Positions 27,798 to 36,273 of a stretch of DNA of 64,000 nucleotides are shown here, one piece after another. A model generated the notes under the pieces. It searched no databases, was not told the origin of the DNA, and saw only the letters and a program-made list of their open reading frames with translations. The translations under genes were made by a program, and so were the position numbers. This DNA comes from JAJYIW01 sp963781665 (GTDB taxonomy: Bacteria > Chloroflexota > Anaerolineae > Anaerolineales > Anaerolineaceae). Position 1 is the stretch's first letter, and each line of letters begins with the position of its first letter. The stretch covers positions 3,472,001 through 3,536,000 of the forward strand of contig CAWAGA010000002.1 of NCBI GenBank assembly GCA_963781665.1, given 5' to 3'.

Positions 27798-30116
27798 ATG
27801 ATCGATCCTAAGAATCCTGATTATTCTAATACACCCATAAGCCCATTACGGCCACATTTCGATTACATACCGGATGATCCGACCACACAACCTGCGCTGA
27901 CAATCGTGACGCCATTCTATAATACAGGGGCAATTTTTTCTGAAACAGTTCAATCGATCTTGCAACAGTCGCTTCAACAGTTTGAATGGATTATCGTCAA
28001 CGATGGATCAACAGATGCTGAATCGCTGGATCTGCTCGACCTCTACCGGTACATGGATCCCAGAGTACGTATCGTTGACCATCAAACTAATCAGGGACTA
28101 CCAGCGGCGCGAAATACAGGTTTTCACGAAGCTCAAACCAAATACATCCTTTACATCGACAGTGACGATATTCTTGAACCAACGGCGGCTGAGAAGTGGT
28201 TGTGGTTCCTGGAAGGACATCCCGAATATAGCTTTGCGGGGGGATACTCGACCGGTTTTGGGGCATACGAATACCTGTGGCAATCAGGATTCCAGGATAT
28301 GGAAGCCAACCTGGAACAAAACAGGATCAACCACGTATTGATGATAAGAAAAAATGTCCTGGAAGCAACTGAAGGTTACGATGAGGACTTGCGTAATGGC
28401 TTGGAGGATTGGGAATTCTGGCTTCACTGCGCCAGCCTGGGTTATTGGGGAAATTCGATACCAGAATATCTTCATTGGTACCGTACTCGCCAGTCACATA
28501 TAGACCGCTGGGACGGGTTCCAAGAAGATCAAAGGCAAGCATTGTATGAAGAATTTAAAAGGCGCTATCCCGAACTATGGAAAGAACAAGGGTTTCCCCA
28601 TCCCCGAGCTAATGTTGACCTACAATTATTACAGTTAAGGGAAGATTTGCCCTACTCGAATTTACTTAAGAAAAAAAAGCAAAGGTTGTTAGTCCTTGCC
28701 CCATGGATGATTATGGGAGGTGCAGAAAAATTTAACCTGGATTTAGTTGGCCAACTTTCAGATAGTGGTTGGGAAATAACCATTGTTTCAACAGCTGTAT
28801 CTCCAGACCCGTGGCAGCCCGAATTTGAGCGACTTACACCAGACGTTTTTTCTCTCAGCCATATCATTGAGTGGGCAGATTACCCTCGGTTTCTCAAAAC
28901 CATAATCAGGTCACGACAAATTGACACGATCCTTGTTACGGGAAGCCACGAGGCTTACCGCCTTCTCCCCTATTTACAGGCTCAATTTCCCGAGACACCA
29001 ATCCTCGATTTCCTTCACATGGTAACACCGAACTGGATGGAAGGAGGATTCCCAAGGTATTCATTATTGTTCCAATCCAGTATCGAGCTAACCATCACCA
29101 GCTCGCAACAGGTCAAAAACTGGCTGATTGCAAATGGAGCCGATCAAAACCGAATTGAGGTTTGCACGACGAATGTACATGTCGATACCTGGAAACCAGA
29201 TAGAGATAAACGGAATGAAATCAGGAGTCAGTCAGAAATTGGCGATGAAACAACCCTTATTCTATATATCGGCCGAATAGAGCAACAAAAACAGCCCGCA
29301 GTTTTTGCTCAAACAATTCGCAACCTCAGCCTGGAGAATATGGATTTTTCTTGCTTGGTCATAGGAGATGGCTCCATGAAGTCCTGGCTCGAAGAATTTA
29401 TTAATGAGCATGACCTTGATAAACAGATAAAATTCTTGGGAGACGTGGCTTCGGGGAAGGTGAATCACTGGATGGCTGCCGGGGATATCATTTTCCTGCC
29501 GTCTGAAAATGAAGGGATCTCGTTGACCTTCTACGAAGGGATGGCCTGCGGATTGGTGCCGGTGGGAGCCGATGTGGGTGGGCAAAATGAACTTGTGACG
29601 CCTGAATGTGGGTATTTGATCACAAGAGGAACAACGGAAGAAGAGGTTAAACAATATACCCAGATCCTGGGAGAATTAATCAGAGATCCAGAAAAGCGGA
29701 TGAAGATGGGCCAGTTAGGCCGCGAACGGGTTTCCAGATCCTTCCGTCTGGATCAAATGGCGCAAAGGATGGAAGAACTTTTCAATGCGGCAAAAAAACT
29801 GCAGATTGTTTCTCCCAGGCGGGTCGCCAACCAGGCATCCGCAGGTTTGTTAGCACGACAGTCGGTTGAATACATGCGAGCGATGCAGGCTTACCAGGAA
29901 GAGAAGAAGGAAGAGATCCGCCTGGATCAGTTATCAAAAGATTATGCACAAGAAATTGCCAGGTTGGTCGAAAACCCTCCCATGCCGCCGGCGCCGGCAA
30001 TGACGTATTTGTATTTTGCGATTAGACAGCTGCTATATCCGGTATTTATTAAATTTACTAGGAGCAAGTTGTTACACAAAACTCAAACCTGGGTGAAGCA
30101 GAGATTGGTTAAGTGA
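27798..30116 (+). CDS. Bifunctional glycosyltransferase, GT2 plus GT4
   Basis: A 772-aa protein with two transferase modules. The GT2 (GT-A) part covers residues 30-290: LTIVTPFYNTG, IIVNDGST, ILYIDSDDIL (DxD-type) and LEDWEFWLHC (ED acceptor motif). The GT4 (GT-B) part covers 300-690: LVLAPWMIMGGAEKFN at the start, LYIGRIEQQKQP, and the nucleotide-sugar motif ENEGISLTFYEGMACGLVPV. A C-terminal helix with KK- and RL-rich residues (about 730-772) may contact the membrane. Both reactions use nucleotide sugars in the cytoplasm to extend a lipid-linked chain. It is convergent with the arylsulfotransferase-like gene (14-base gap) and follows the DUF6020-like gene in the same direction. Confidence 0.85.
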   Translation: MIDPKNPDYSNTPISPLRPHFDYIPDDPTTQPALTIVTPFYNTGAIFSETVQSILQQSLQQFEWIIVNDGSTDAESLDLLDLYRYMDPRVRIVDHQTNQGLPAARNTGFHEAQTKYILYIDSDDILEPTAAEKWLWFLEGHPEYSFAGGYSTGFGAYEYLWQSGFQDMEANLEQNRINHVLMIRKNVLEATEGYDEDLRNGLEDWEFWLHCASLGYWGNSIPEYLHWYRTRQSHIDRWDGFQEDQRQALYEEFKRRYPELWKEQGFPHPRANVDLQLLQLREDLPYSNLLKKKKQRLLVLAPWMIMGGAEKFNLDLVGQLSDSGWEITIVSTAVSPDPWQPEFERLTPDVFSLSHIIEWADYPRFLKTIIRSRQIDTILVTGSHEAYRLLPYLQAQFPETPILDFLHMVTPNWMEGGFPRYSLLFQSSIELTITSSQQVKNWLIANGADQNRIEVCTTNVHVDTWKPDRDKRNEIRSQSEIGDETTLILYIGRIEQQKQPAVFAQTIRNLSLENMDFSCLVIGDGSMKSWLEEFINEHDLDKQIKFLGDVASGKVNHWMAAGDIIFLPSENEGISLTFYEGMACGLVPVGADVGGQNELVTPECGYLITRGTTEEEVKQYTQILGELIRDPEKRMKMGQLGRERVSRSFRLDQMAQRMEELFNAAKKLQIVSPRRVANQASAGLLARQSVEYMRAMQAYQEEKKEEIRLDQLSKDYAQEIARLVENPPMPPAPAMTYLYFAIRQLLYPVFIKFTRSKLLHKTQTWVKQRLVK

Positions 30117-30130
30117 CCAGCTTGATCGAT

Positions 30131-32014
30131 TTATGGAACAGTTACCAAAGGTAAATAACTTACACTGCACGATGGATTGATATAATGGGTTGAAAATTTG
30201 GTTGGTGATCCTAAATAATCAACAGGCAGTACCCAGAAATTACAGTAGTTAGTTTGGTCCCCGGATAAGTTTGCACTTGTCTCAAATCCAGTTTTTGTCT
30301 GTTCACCAATCAGCTGTAATGGGACTCCTCCATTTCCGCCAAAAATCTCATATCTGGCGATATTTGTTGCCCCATTCCAACTGAAAGTCAAATCTATAGA
30401 ACCATTCCCTTCTTGGTGGCCGACCAGCTCTGGCGCCCAGGTGGGGTAACCAGCCCAGGTGAATTTTTGATCACGGTAACTCATCAGACCTGTTGGTAAT
30501 GAAAGCTCAAGCGCTTTTGATCCATCAGGCTTGACTTCGGTGTACGTTACTGGATTCGAAGAAAGGTTTCCTCCCCATCCAATGGCGGTATTACCATTCG
30601 GTAAACGCTGCACACTGCCCATGAAGCCCGAGAATATATCCGGAGTGTCTCTATATTCCCAAACCAACTTTGCCGTTTTGGCAATTTCATTTATTTGATA
30701 TTCAAGACCTCGTGAATATCCTGTATTGGGGTCATTGTGATTATCAAACAACGTGATGTGATCCTGGTCAATTCTGCGGATATCGTGCTGGTAATAGAAT
30801 TGATCTGGGTCAGTAATTTCTGGAAGGGAAGAAAAGGTAAATTGGTTGCCTTTCCCACCCATTATCCATAAAATTTGGCCCATGTTATCACCATTGTGAC
30901 CAATTTTCGTTATTTCGCTCATGTGGCGGCTAGATAATAATAGATTTCCATCGTAATCTTCGTCTATGGCGTTGCTGTGGATGTAATCTATGATCGAAGA
31001 TAAAAGATTTTGATTGGAATCAGTTATAGGCATCAGATCTAGATGATCAAAACTGTCCCATTGGAAAACGATATTTCCATCCGGATCCTGTTCCTGAATA
31101 ACCAGCGCAGATACCAGGGCATCCGGATCTCCACCTTCAACGAGCTGGCTCATATCAACATGTCTCAAATCAAAAATCATATAGATGTAGTCGCTATTTG
31201 AAAGCAACTGAAGTTCGTGTATATCAACTCTTGTATATCCATTTCCGGCATTAATAGTTTTGACCTCATTGTAGGTATTATCCAAAATGTGATATGCTCC
31301 ATCCGAATAATATGCTAACAGTCCATTCGATAATTTCTTAAAGTCAGTAGCATACTTTCCGGGATCCATTTTTTTATAATAGACAGGTTCGCCATTATTA
31401 TCGGCCATCATTAAATATGAACCTGGAGTAAAGAAAACGTATCCATCTGCTGTTTCATTTGCAGGCGAAGTTACTGTCAGGGAGGGTAAATCGGACGGGG
31501 TTGTAGCATAACTGCTTAATACCTGTGCGGATTTCTCAATTTCTTGCCCTGATAAGTATTGCGATTTTGACAAAGTCAGCTCGTTAACATTAGGAGTAGC
31601 TGTCGATGAATAATTTTGAATGATTGTGAAGGAAAAATGAGCAAAGCCTAATTCGGTACCATTTTCTGACCTGATACCACTTTGAAGAGTTGTGTTGACA
31701 TTTTCTCCCCAAACAAAAGGCGTTTCGGGCTTGAAGATTATCGTTTTTTGATCGTCAGCTAAAACAATACTTCCGTTATGTCTTCCACTAATCGAACCTA
31801 CAATATCAAATAAGTTGTCCTGCAAAGAACCACGATCAATCACAGATCCGAATCGGATTGCTATGGTTGATTCTGGTTGATTGTATTTTGAACCAGGAGC
31901 AGGAATCGAATAGAAATTGGTAGCAGCTTGAACCTGCGCAGATGGAAGAACTGGCGATAATAATCCCATTTGTATTAATATAATGACCATGGTGATTGAG
32001 AAATATTTTTTCAT
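30131..32014 (-). CDS. Secreted arylsulfotransferase-like protein with Ig-like domain
   Basis: ATG 32014 is preferred to the upstream codon at 32035 because TGGAG lies eight bases before it. The 627-aa protein has a signal peptide (MKKYFSITMVIILIQMGLL ... VQA), an N-terminal Ig-like domain of the Big_5 type (about residues 30-125) and a long beta-propeller domain (180-600). IHSNAIDEDYDGNLLLSSRH with HELQLL and QHDIRR match the arylsulfotransferase (ASST) family, in which a propeller holds the active His. The C-terminus ends in SYLPLVTVP, the YLPL-type motif. Sulfate transfer between phenolic compounds is the family activity; the real donor and acceptor here are unknown. Convergent with the GT2-GT4 gene. 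Confidence 0.75.
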   Translation of the reverse strand: MKKYFSITMVIILIQMGLLSPVLPSAQVQAATNFYSIPAPGSKYNQPESTIAIRFGSVIDRGSLQDNLFDIVGSISGRHNGSIVLADDQKTIIFKPETPFVWGENVNTTLQSGIRSENGTELGFAHFSFTIIQNYSSTATPNVNELTLSKSQYLSGQEIEKSAQVLSSYATTPSDLPSLTVTSPANETADGYVFFTPGSYLMMADNNGEPVYYKKMDPGKYATDFKKLSNGLLAYYSDGAYHILDNTYNEVKTINAGNGYTRVDIHELQLLSNSDYIYMIFDLRHVDMSQLVEGGDPDALVSALVIQEQDPDGNIVFQWDSFDHLDLMPITDSNQNLLSSIIDYIHSNAIDEDYDGNLLLSSRHMSEITKIGHNGDNMGQILWIMGGKGNQFTFSSLPEITDPDQFYYQHDIRRIDQDHITLFDNHNDPNTGYSRGLEYQINEIAKTAKLVWEYRDTPDIFSGFMGSVQRLPNGNTAIGWGGNLSSNPVTYTEVKPDGSKALELSLPTGLMSYRDQKFTWAGYPTWAPELVGHQEGNGSIDLTFSWNGATNIARYEIFGGNGGVPLQLIGEQTKTGFETSANLSGDQTNYCNFWVLPVDYLGSPTKFSTHYINPSCSVSYLPLVTVP

Positions 32015-32113
32015 ATTCGTTTCTCCAGTCGTCATATTTGGTTAGAAGTACATACCACGAGTGCCCAATTTTGTATTCCAACTGGCATGTCTAAACTCAC
32101 CTAGTGAAATCGT

Positions 32114-32750
32114 TTACCCGCTAAAGCATATCTCATTAAATATATTATAGTTCCATACCAGAACTTTATATTGACCAACATTATAGTAAATTTCCGACGT
32201 GCCAAATGTGTTTTTTGCGGTTACGAATGAGATAATTCTCGAGTCATGATGATCAATAACCAGAAAAGAAGATTTTGGCGGAACCACGTTTTGTTTGCCA
32301 GCCAATAATCAAGCATGATTAATTTGCCGTCGACGGAAATCACAGAACGAATTGACGAATGTCCATGAGTACGTACAGTAACTATTGATGCATTCCAATA
32401 TGAAGCGTAACCGTATTGTAAATTATGCTCCATCAGGAAATTACTCGGCGGGTCTATTTTTAGTTCTGCTCTGGATATGGATACCGGTGATAATGAAGCT
32501 ATAACTAATAGGATCAGCATCGAAGAAATGGTGGCTGGCCTGTATTGGAAATACTCAATTGGCATATATATTCTGTTATTAAAACCATTCCGAAAAGAAA
32601 AGAGGGCATGAGATCCCGGACGGTAGGCCCGTCTACAGCGACATTATCCAATAAATAATTCGCAAAATTCGTGACAAAATCCACCAATAGAATAAGGTTT
32701 TCAGTCAATATACTTGACCAAATTACAAAGGCTTTCTGTAGCCTTGTCAC
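32114..32750 (-). pseudogene. Remnant of a polytopic GT-C (GT39-like) glycosyltransferase
   Basis: Three overlapping reading frames line up as one decayed gene. The upstream fragment (about 32565-32750) includes RDLMPSFLFGMVLITEYIC; the next (32221-32565) has TM helix SSMLILLVIASLSPVS and NLQYGYASYWNASIVTVRTHG; the last (32114-32305) carries NVVPPKSSFLVIDHHDS and YNVGQYKVLVWNYNI. This is the usual C-terminal region of membrane mannosyl/glycosyltransferases of this phylum, in correct order but in three frames, and the 5' two thirds is missing. It ends beside the IS110/IS256 zone, so transposon-linked deletion is a natural explanation. 32751-32959 holds nothing I can support. Confidence 0.65.
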
Positions 32751-32959
32751 ATGAATGATTAAGACCGATAAGTAGATTAATCCCTCGATCGAGGAATTAG
32801 TGTATCATTCTTTTAATAAATTTTTTGGACATCATGAATCCGTAGATCATGTATATTCTTATTGTTGATAAACGTAAAAAAGAGGATATCATGGATTGTG
32901 CAACCTTTTTTCTTTAAATTCGAGTCAGAAATATCCATCGTTCTTTGCTACGAAAATAG

Positions 32960-34204
32960 TTAGGCTGGAGCAGAAACAGAAAAGCCTAACCTGGTCAACT
33001 CATGAACGATGCGAGAAATATGTTTTTGTTCATTAACTTGTTTGCGCTCAAGAAATTTTTGTTCATCATAAGCACGATTGGACTTTAACATCGTATATAT
33101 AATCACCAAAAGCTTGCGAGCCAGGGCCACGATGGCGCGTTTAGCATCAGTGCGTTGTTTGAGCCGCCAATACCAGCCCGACAAATAATACTTTTTTTGG
33201 GCAGCAATGACCCAGGCCACTTCACACAACATCGTTTTGAGATAAGGATTGCCTGGGGTAATCCGTTGTTTTTTCTGCTTCCCGGCGCTTTCATCATTGC
33301 CGGGTGCTAGCCCCGCCCAGGAGCAGATGTGTTGAGCGGTCGGGAAAGCTTCCATCTTGGTCCCAATTTCAGCTAGGATGGCAACGGCAGCAGTCGAATC
33401 AATGCCGCGAATGCTGTCTAGAAGGTTCAGGGGACCTTCAAATTGCGAAAAGTCGTCCCGAATTTCTTCTTCAACTTCAGCCAGGTTATCCTGTAAATCT
33501 TTCAGGTGAGCCAGTTCCATCTTGAGTAGTTTACGTTTAATCGCAGATAAGGTGCCATTCAGATTGGACAAAATGTCTGAGGTCTTTAGGCGAGCACGGC
33601 CTTTTAGGCCGCTCTCCAAATCTTGGCGAGTAATAAGACCACTCTGCACTAATTGCCCCAGGATGACCAGGCCTGAAGCATCAAAGATATTCGACAGAAA
33701 AGAAGACAAATTGAACCGACTGGAGCGTAACAACTTTTCGATCCGGTTCTTCTGAGAGGTAATGTCCCGGATGAGGACTTTGCGATAGCGGGTAAATTGG
33801 CGTAATTCGCGGATATCACGTTCGGGTACAAAACTCCCTTTTAATAAACCGGCACGTAACAATGTCGCAATCTATTCAGCATCCCGCATGTCCGTCTTCT
33901 TTCCAGGCACATTTTTCATGTGACGGGCATTGACTACTAAGAGATGAATGGCATCCGAAAGGGCCGTCTCCAAAACGGCATACACCGGCTGCCAATAAAT
34001 ACCAGTACTTTCCATCGCTACGTAATGACAGTGCTGCTCCTCGAGCCACTTCCGCAATGCCATCAGGTTGGATAGTTGGGTCCCATACTCGCGGATTTCA
34101 CTCTGAGGCTTTAGTCCTTTATCAACAGGGCCTTTTAATAAACAGGCTACAATGCTCTCTTTATGAATATCTAGGCCACAACAAACCTCTAAAAAGTCTT
34201 GCAT
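32960..34204 (-). pseudogene. IS110-family transposase, interrupted by in-frame TAG
   Basis: IS110 (DEDD plus Ser recombinase) transposase. ATG 34204 is chosen because TTGGAG lies upstream; the TTG at 34219 is part of that site. One frame from 34204 to 32960 gives 414 aa but has TAG at 33872-33874 where relatives have Trp (DAEW). DEDD residues are Asp12 (GLDIHKE), Glu65 (AMESTGIYW), Asp105 and Asp108 (KTDMRD). The C-terminal Transposase_20 domain contains the AGLAPGNDESAGK segment with the conserved Ser. A single TGG-to-TAG change explains the break, so the element was probably active recently but this copy is not functional without suppression or a base error. Confidence 0.85.
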
Positions 34205-34422
34205 ACTGTTCAGCTCCAATAGAGTTTCAGCAGGGATTGCCGAGATGATTCGAACCTTGCTACGCGTGCTAGTTTAGATAACCGCTACAATTCGCTGTGC
34301 TCCAGGTAATCGGTTTACGTTAACAATCGGGATCGAAGATCACCAATGAACGACGAAACTCTGCCTGCTGTAACCTCAGCATATCACACTATTTTCATCC
34401 TTCACTGTGCAAGTCCCTTGCA
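34205..34422 (-). ncRNA. Candidate IS110 bridge RNA region
   Basis: Between the transposase start and the neighbouring IS256 gene is a 218-base non-coding stretch with no open frame. In IS110-group elements this upstream left-end region encodes a structured bridge RNA that base-pairs to donor and target DNA. Visible structure fits: a hairpin TGCAAG-TCC-CTTGCA at 34408-34422, an 8-base complement AGAGTTTC (34221-34228) with GAAACTCT (34355-34362), and a 7-base complement CAGCAGG (34229-34235) with CCTGCTG (34364-34370). The two long-range pairings compete, like alternative closing stems. No covariation evidence is available here, so this is a position-plus-structure call. Confidence 0.4.
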
Positions 34423-34770
34423 TAACTCGTTAACAATTCAATGACTTGCCAGAGCAGTAGCGTTTGCCAATCTGCCAATCTTCGCTGATCTCCATCAGGA
34501 TGGCAGATACCAGCCGCAAGCAAGAAGCATCATTCGGAAATATGCCCACCACCTGAGTCCTGCGGCGGATCTCTGTGTTGACCCGTTCCAGACTGTTGGT
34601 GGTGCGAATGGATCGCCGGTGTTCCAAGGGAAAATCGAACACCATCAACCCTTCGGAAAGGTTCTCCTCTAGCCAGGCGGATAAGTGCGGAGCGGAGGTG
34701 GCATATTTCTGGATGGCCGCCTGCAAGAGCTCCTCGGCGGTTTTGCGGTCCGAGGCATTGAGAACGAGCG

Positions 34771-34802
34771 AACACTTGCACCTGCGCTGTAAGTGCAGGT
34801 GT
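34771..34802. repeat. Palindromic miniature element, copy 1
   Basis: AACACTTGCACCT, then a short loop, then AAGTGCAGGTGT: a near-perfect 12-bp hairpin (one mismatch, one wobble) with a 7-base loop. It interrupts the IS256 transposase after EVAAD; removing about 28 bases restores the downstream frame (CSLVLNASDRK). Nearly identical to copy 2 in opposite orientation. Confidence 0.65.
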
Positions 34803-34945
34803 ATCTGCCGCCACTTCACCTCGCATGGCCTGGCGTGGCACATAAGTACCCGTATTTTGCTGCAGGTGAAATTGGCAGCGCTGCCAGGGAACACTTGCCC
34901 AAAATGGCTCGTCGGGCCGCTCCTAAGCCCTCGTGGTCATCACTG

Positions 34946-34974
34946 TCACCTGCACTTGCTGCAGGTGCAAGTGT
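34946..34974. repeat. Palindromic miniature element, copy 2
   Basis: CACCTGCACTT (34947-34957), loop GCTGC, AGGTGCAAGTG (34963-34973). It adds exactly nine codons (LAPAASAGD) in frame between VQLVT and SDDHEG of the IS256 transposase, between the catalytic-site region and its second Asp. Relative to copy 1 only the loop differs (orientation flipped). Confidence 0.7.
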
Positions 34975-35343
34975 CACCAACTGGACGCCACGCAAACCAC
35001 GATCCTTCAAGCCCTTCAAAAAGGCTCCCATCGCGAAGCACCCTTTAGGGATGGGTTTCGTGCTCGCTGAGGGACACGGAAACACCTAGAACCTGGCGCT
35101 CACCACCTGGATCGATCCCGGTGGCCACCAACACCGCTGCATCTCGCACCTGGCTGCTTTCTAGCACCTTCTCGTAGCGAGCATCCAGGTAAAGATAGCG
35201 GATTTCACCCAATCGTCGCTCCCGCCATTCCTGCAAAACTAAATCGAGCTTAGCAGTAGCTCGGCTGACCTGTTCGGCGGAGATCTCAAACCCGCAGAGT
35301 TGTTCGGTGATCTCCTTCACCCGGCGAGTGGAAACGCCTTGAA

Positions 35344-35371
35344 CGCCTGCGCCTGCGGCACGGTGCAGGCG
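35344..35371. repeat. Palindromic miniature element, copy 3 (GC-rich variant)
   Basis: CGCCTGCGCCTGCGGCACGGTGCAGGCG, a hairpin with arms CGCCTGCGCC and GGTGCAGGCG. Removing 26 bases turns the IS256 frame back to ATG TAC GTT CAA GGC GTT TCC (MYVQGVS), the normal family sequence. Aligned with copy 1 it matches at most positions, with A/G and T/C differences (ACACCTGCAC versus ACGCCTGCAC; AGGTGCAAGTGT versus AGGCGCAGGCGT). Confidence 0.7.
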
Positions 35372-35700
35372 TACATCTCGGCTAAAGTCATGGTCAAAGC
35401 TCGTTCGCTCCGCAGACCCTTTTACAGAACCGAGGGGTAAAATCCACCTTCCCGAACCTGGGGCTTAGAAAAGGCGAATCCCCCAACTCGTGTTTTGACC
35501 GTTTTGGGTTTGTAACCGTTGGCATAGCCTTTCCGGTCCTGGGTACACTCTTATTCATCAGCTTGCAAATAGCGAGCTCGTTCTTCTTGCATGGCCTGGT
35601 TGATCAAAATGCGGATCAGGTCGGGAATGGCTCCCCAGCCATTCTGAGCCAGTAAATCGGTTACTTTTTCGGAAGGGTAATAATCTTCTTGGCGAGTCAT

Positions 35701-36273
35701 TTCAGTCTCCTATTTTGGTTTGGTAGCCTATCTAGGATACATCTGACTCACTACTTTTGTTAAGGTTCAGGAAATTACAGAAAGAATGTTACACCTACAT
35801 ATCATGACCTAAAATATAAATTGTTCATTGCCATACGAGATCATAAATTAAAATATCCCTTATGAATTGAACCACTTTATGAAATGATCCAAGTTCAATT
35901 TGAACAGTTCCAAGCAAATTAAATGCCAGAAATACCAGAAAGCCGAGGATCATGAACGTTCTCAATACATGAAAATATACGTAAAAGACTAAAAATCCAA
36001 ATCGATCAACAAAAAGTTTGTGAGATTACTTAATATATAACCCAACCAAGAGAAAATATGCTTTATCCATGGAATTTAAAATGGATATGTGAAATGAATA
36101 AGCTCCGATAGTAACTCTAGCTAAAATGTGTACCTACATCAACCCACCCGTATCTACGGAGAAGTATTATATCTTGCATCCTGATAGCTTTTCAATTAAT
36201 ATTCAGCAAATTGAAAGGAAAAGGATGGATTTAAAAAAATAACGAATTTGAAAAAAATCGATGGAAGAAATCA
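35701..36273. other. 573-base non-coding stretch, AT-rich
   Basis: Between the IS256 remnant start and the GT-C gene. I see no convincing reading frame, RNA gene or terminator. It includes the former IS256 upstream region (CTACTTTTGTTAAGGTTCAGG at 35751-35771, maybe near the IS end) and then AT-rich sequence leading to AAATCGATGGAAG before ATG 36274. Probably holds the promoter of the divergent/rightward membrane gene and decayed DNA. Confidence 0.5.

Larger units (their letters stand above)
32960..34422 (-). mobile_element. IS110-family insertion sequence (approximate extent)
   Basis: Extent is approximate: the transposase gene plus about 220 non-coding bases upstream. IS110 elements lack terminal inverted repeats, so the ends cannot be fixed by eye. 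The left end (plus-strand low side) probably lies just below 32960 and the right end near the hairpin TGCAAGTCCCTTGCA at 34408-34422. It abuts the IS256 remnant that begins at about 34430. Confidence 0.6.
34430..35700 (-). pseudogene. IS256 (Mutator-type) transposase pseudogene with three palindromic insertions
   Basis: The gene is recognisable from MTRQEDYYPSEKVTDLL at ATG 35700 through VKEITEQLCGFEIS, YLYLDARYEKV (catalytic Asp), GLKDRGLRGVQLVT, SDDHEGLGAARRAILG (second Asp), FHLQQNTGTYVPRQAMRGEV, and NSLERVNTEIRRR (catalytic Glu) to a stop at about 34430. It is broken by two in-frame stops (TAA after YLQADE and TAA after PSVL), at least one single-base frameshift (extra base in TT at 34895-34896, minus GGCAAGTG), and three short insertions at 34771-34802, 34946-34974 and 35344-35371. 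Removing the insertion at 35344 restores the exact family sequence EMYVQGVSTRRVKE. Clearly inactive. Confidence 0.8.

Noticed and set aside
2287..33874. TAG recoded as a sense codon in this organism
   Set aside because: The two internal TAGs replace different residues (Glu/Gln and Trp), and TAG also ends normal genes, e.g. the SIS gene itself at 3322-3324.
34241..34262. T-arm-like GGTTCGAATC on the minus strand suggesting a tRNA
   Set aside because: The flanking bases do not form a T stem, and there is no acceptor, D or anticodon arm around it. It lies in the IS110 non-coding region.
34575..35048. Plus-strand frame of 157 codons in the IS256 region
   Set aside because: Shadow of the broken minus-strand transposase; no Shine-Dalgarno and no recognisable domain.
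34771..35371. CRISPR-like repeats
   Set aside because: Three copies in different orientations, unequal distances of about 170 and 400 bases, and coding sequence between them. No array and no cas genes.
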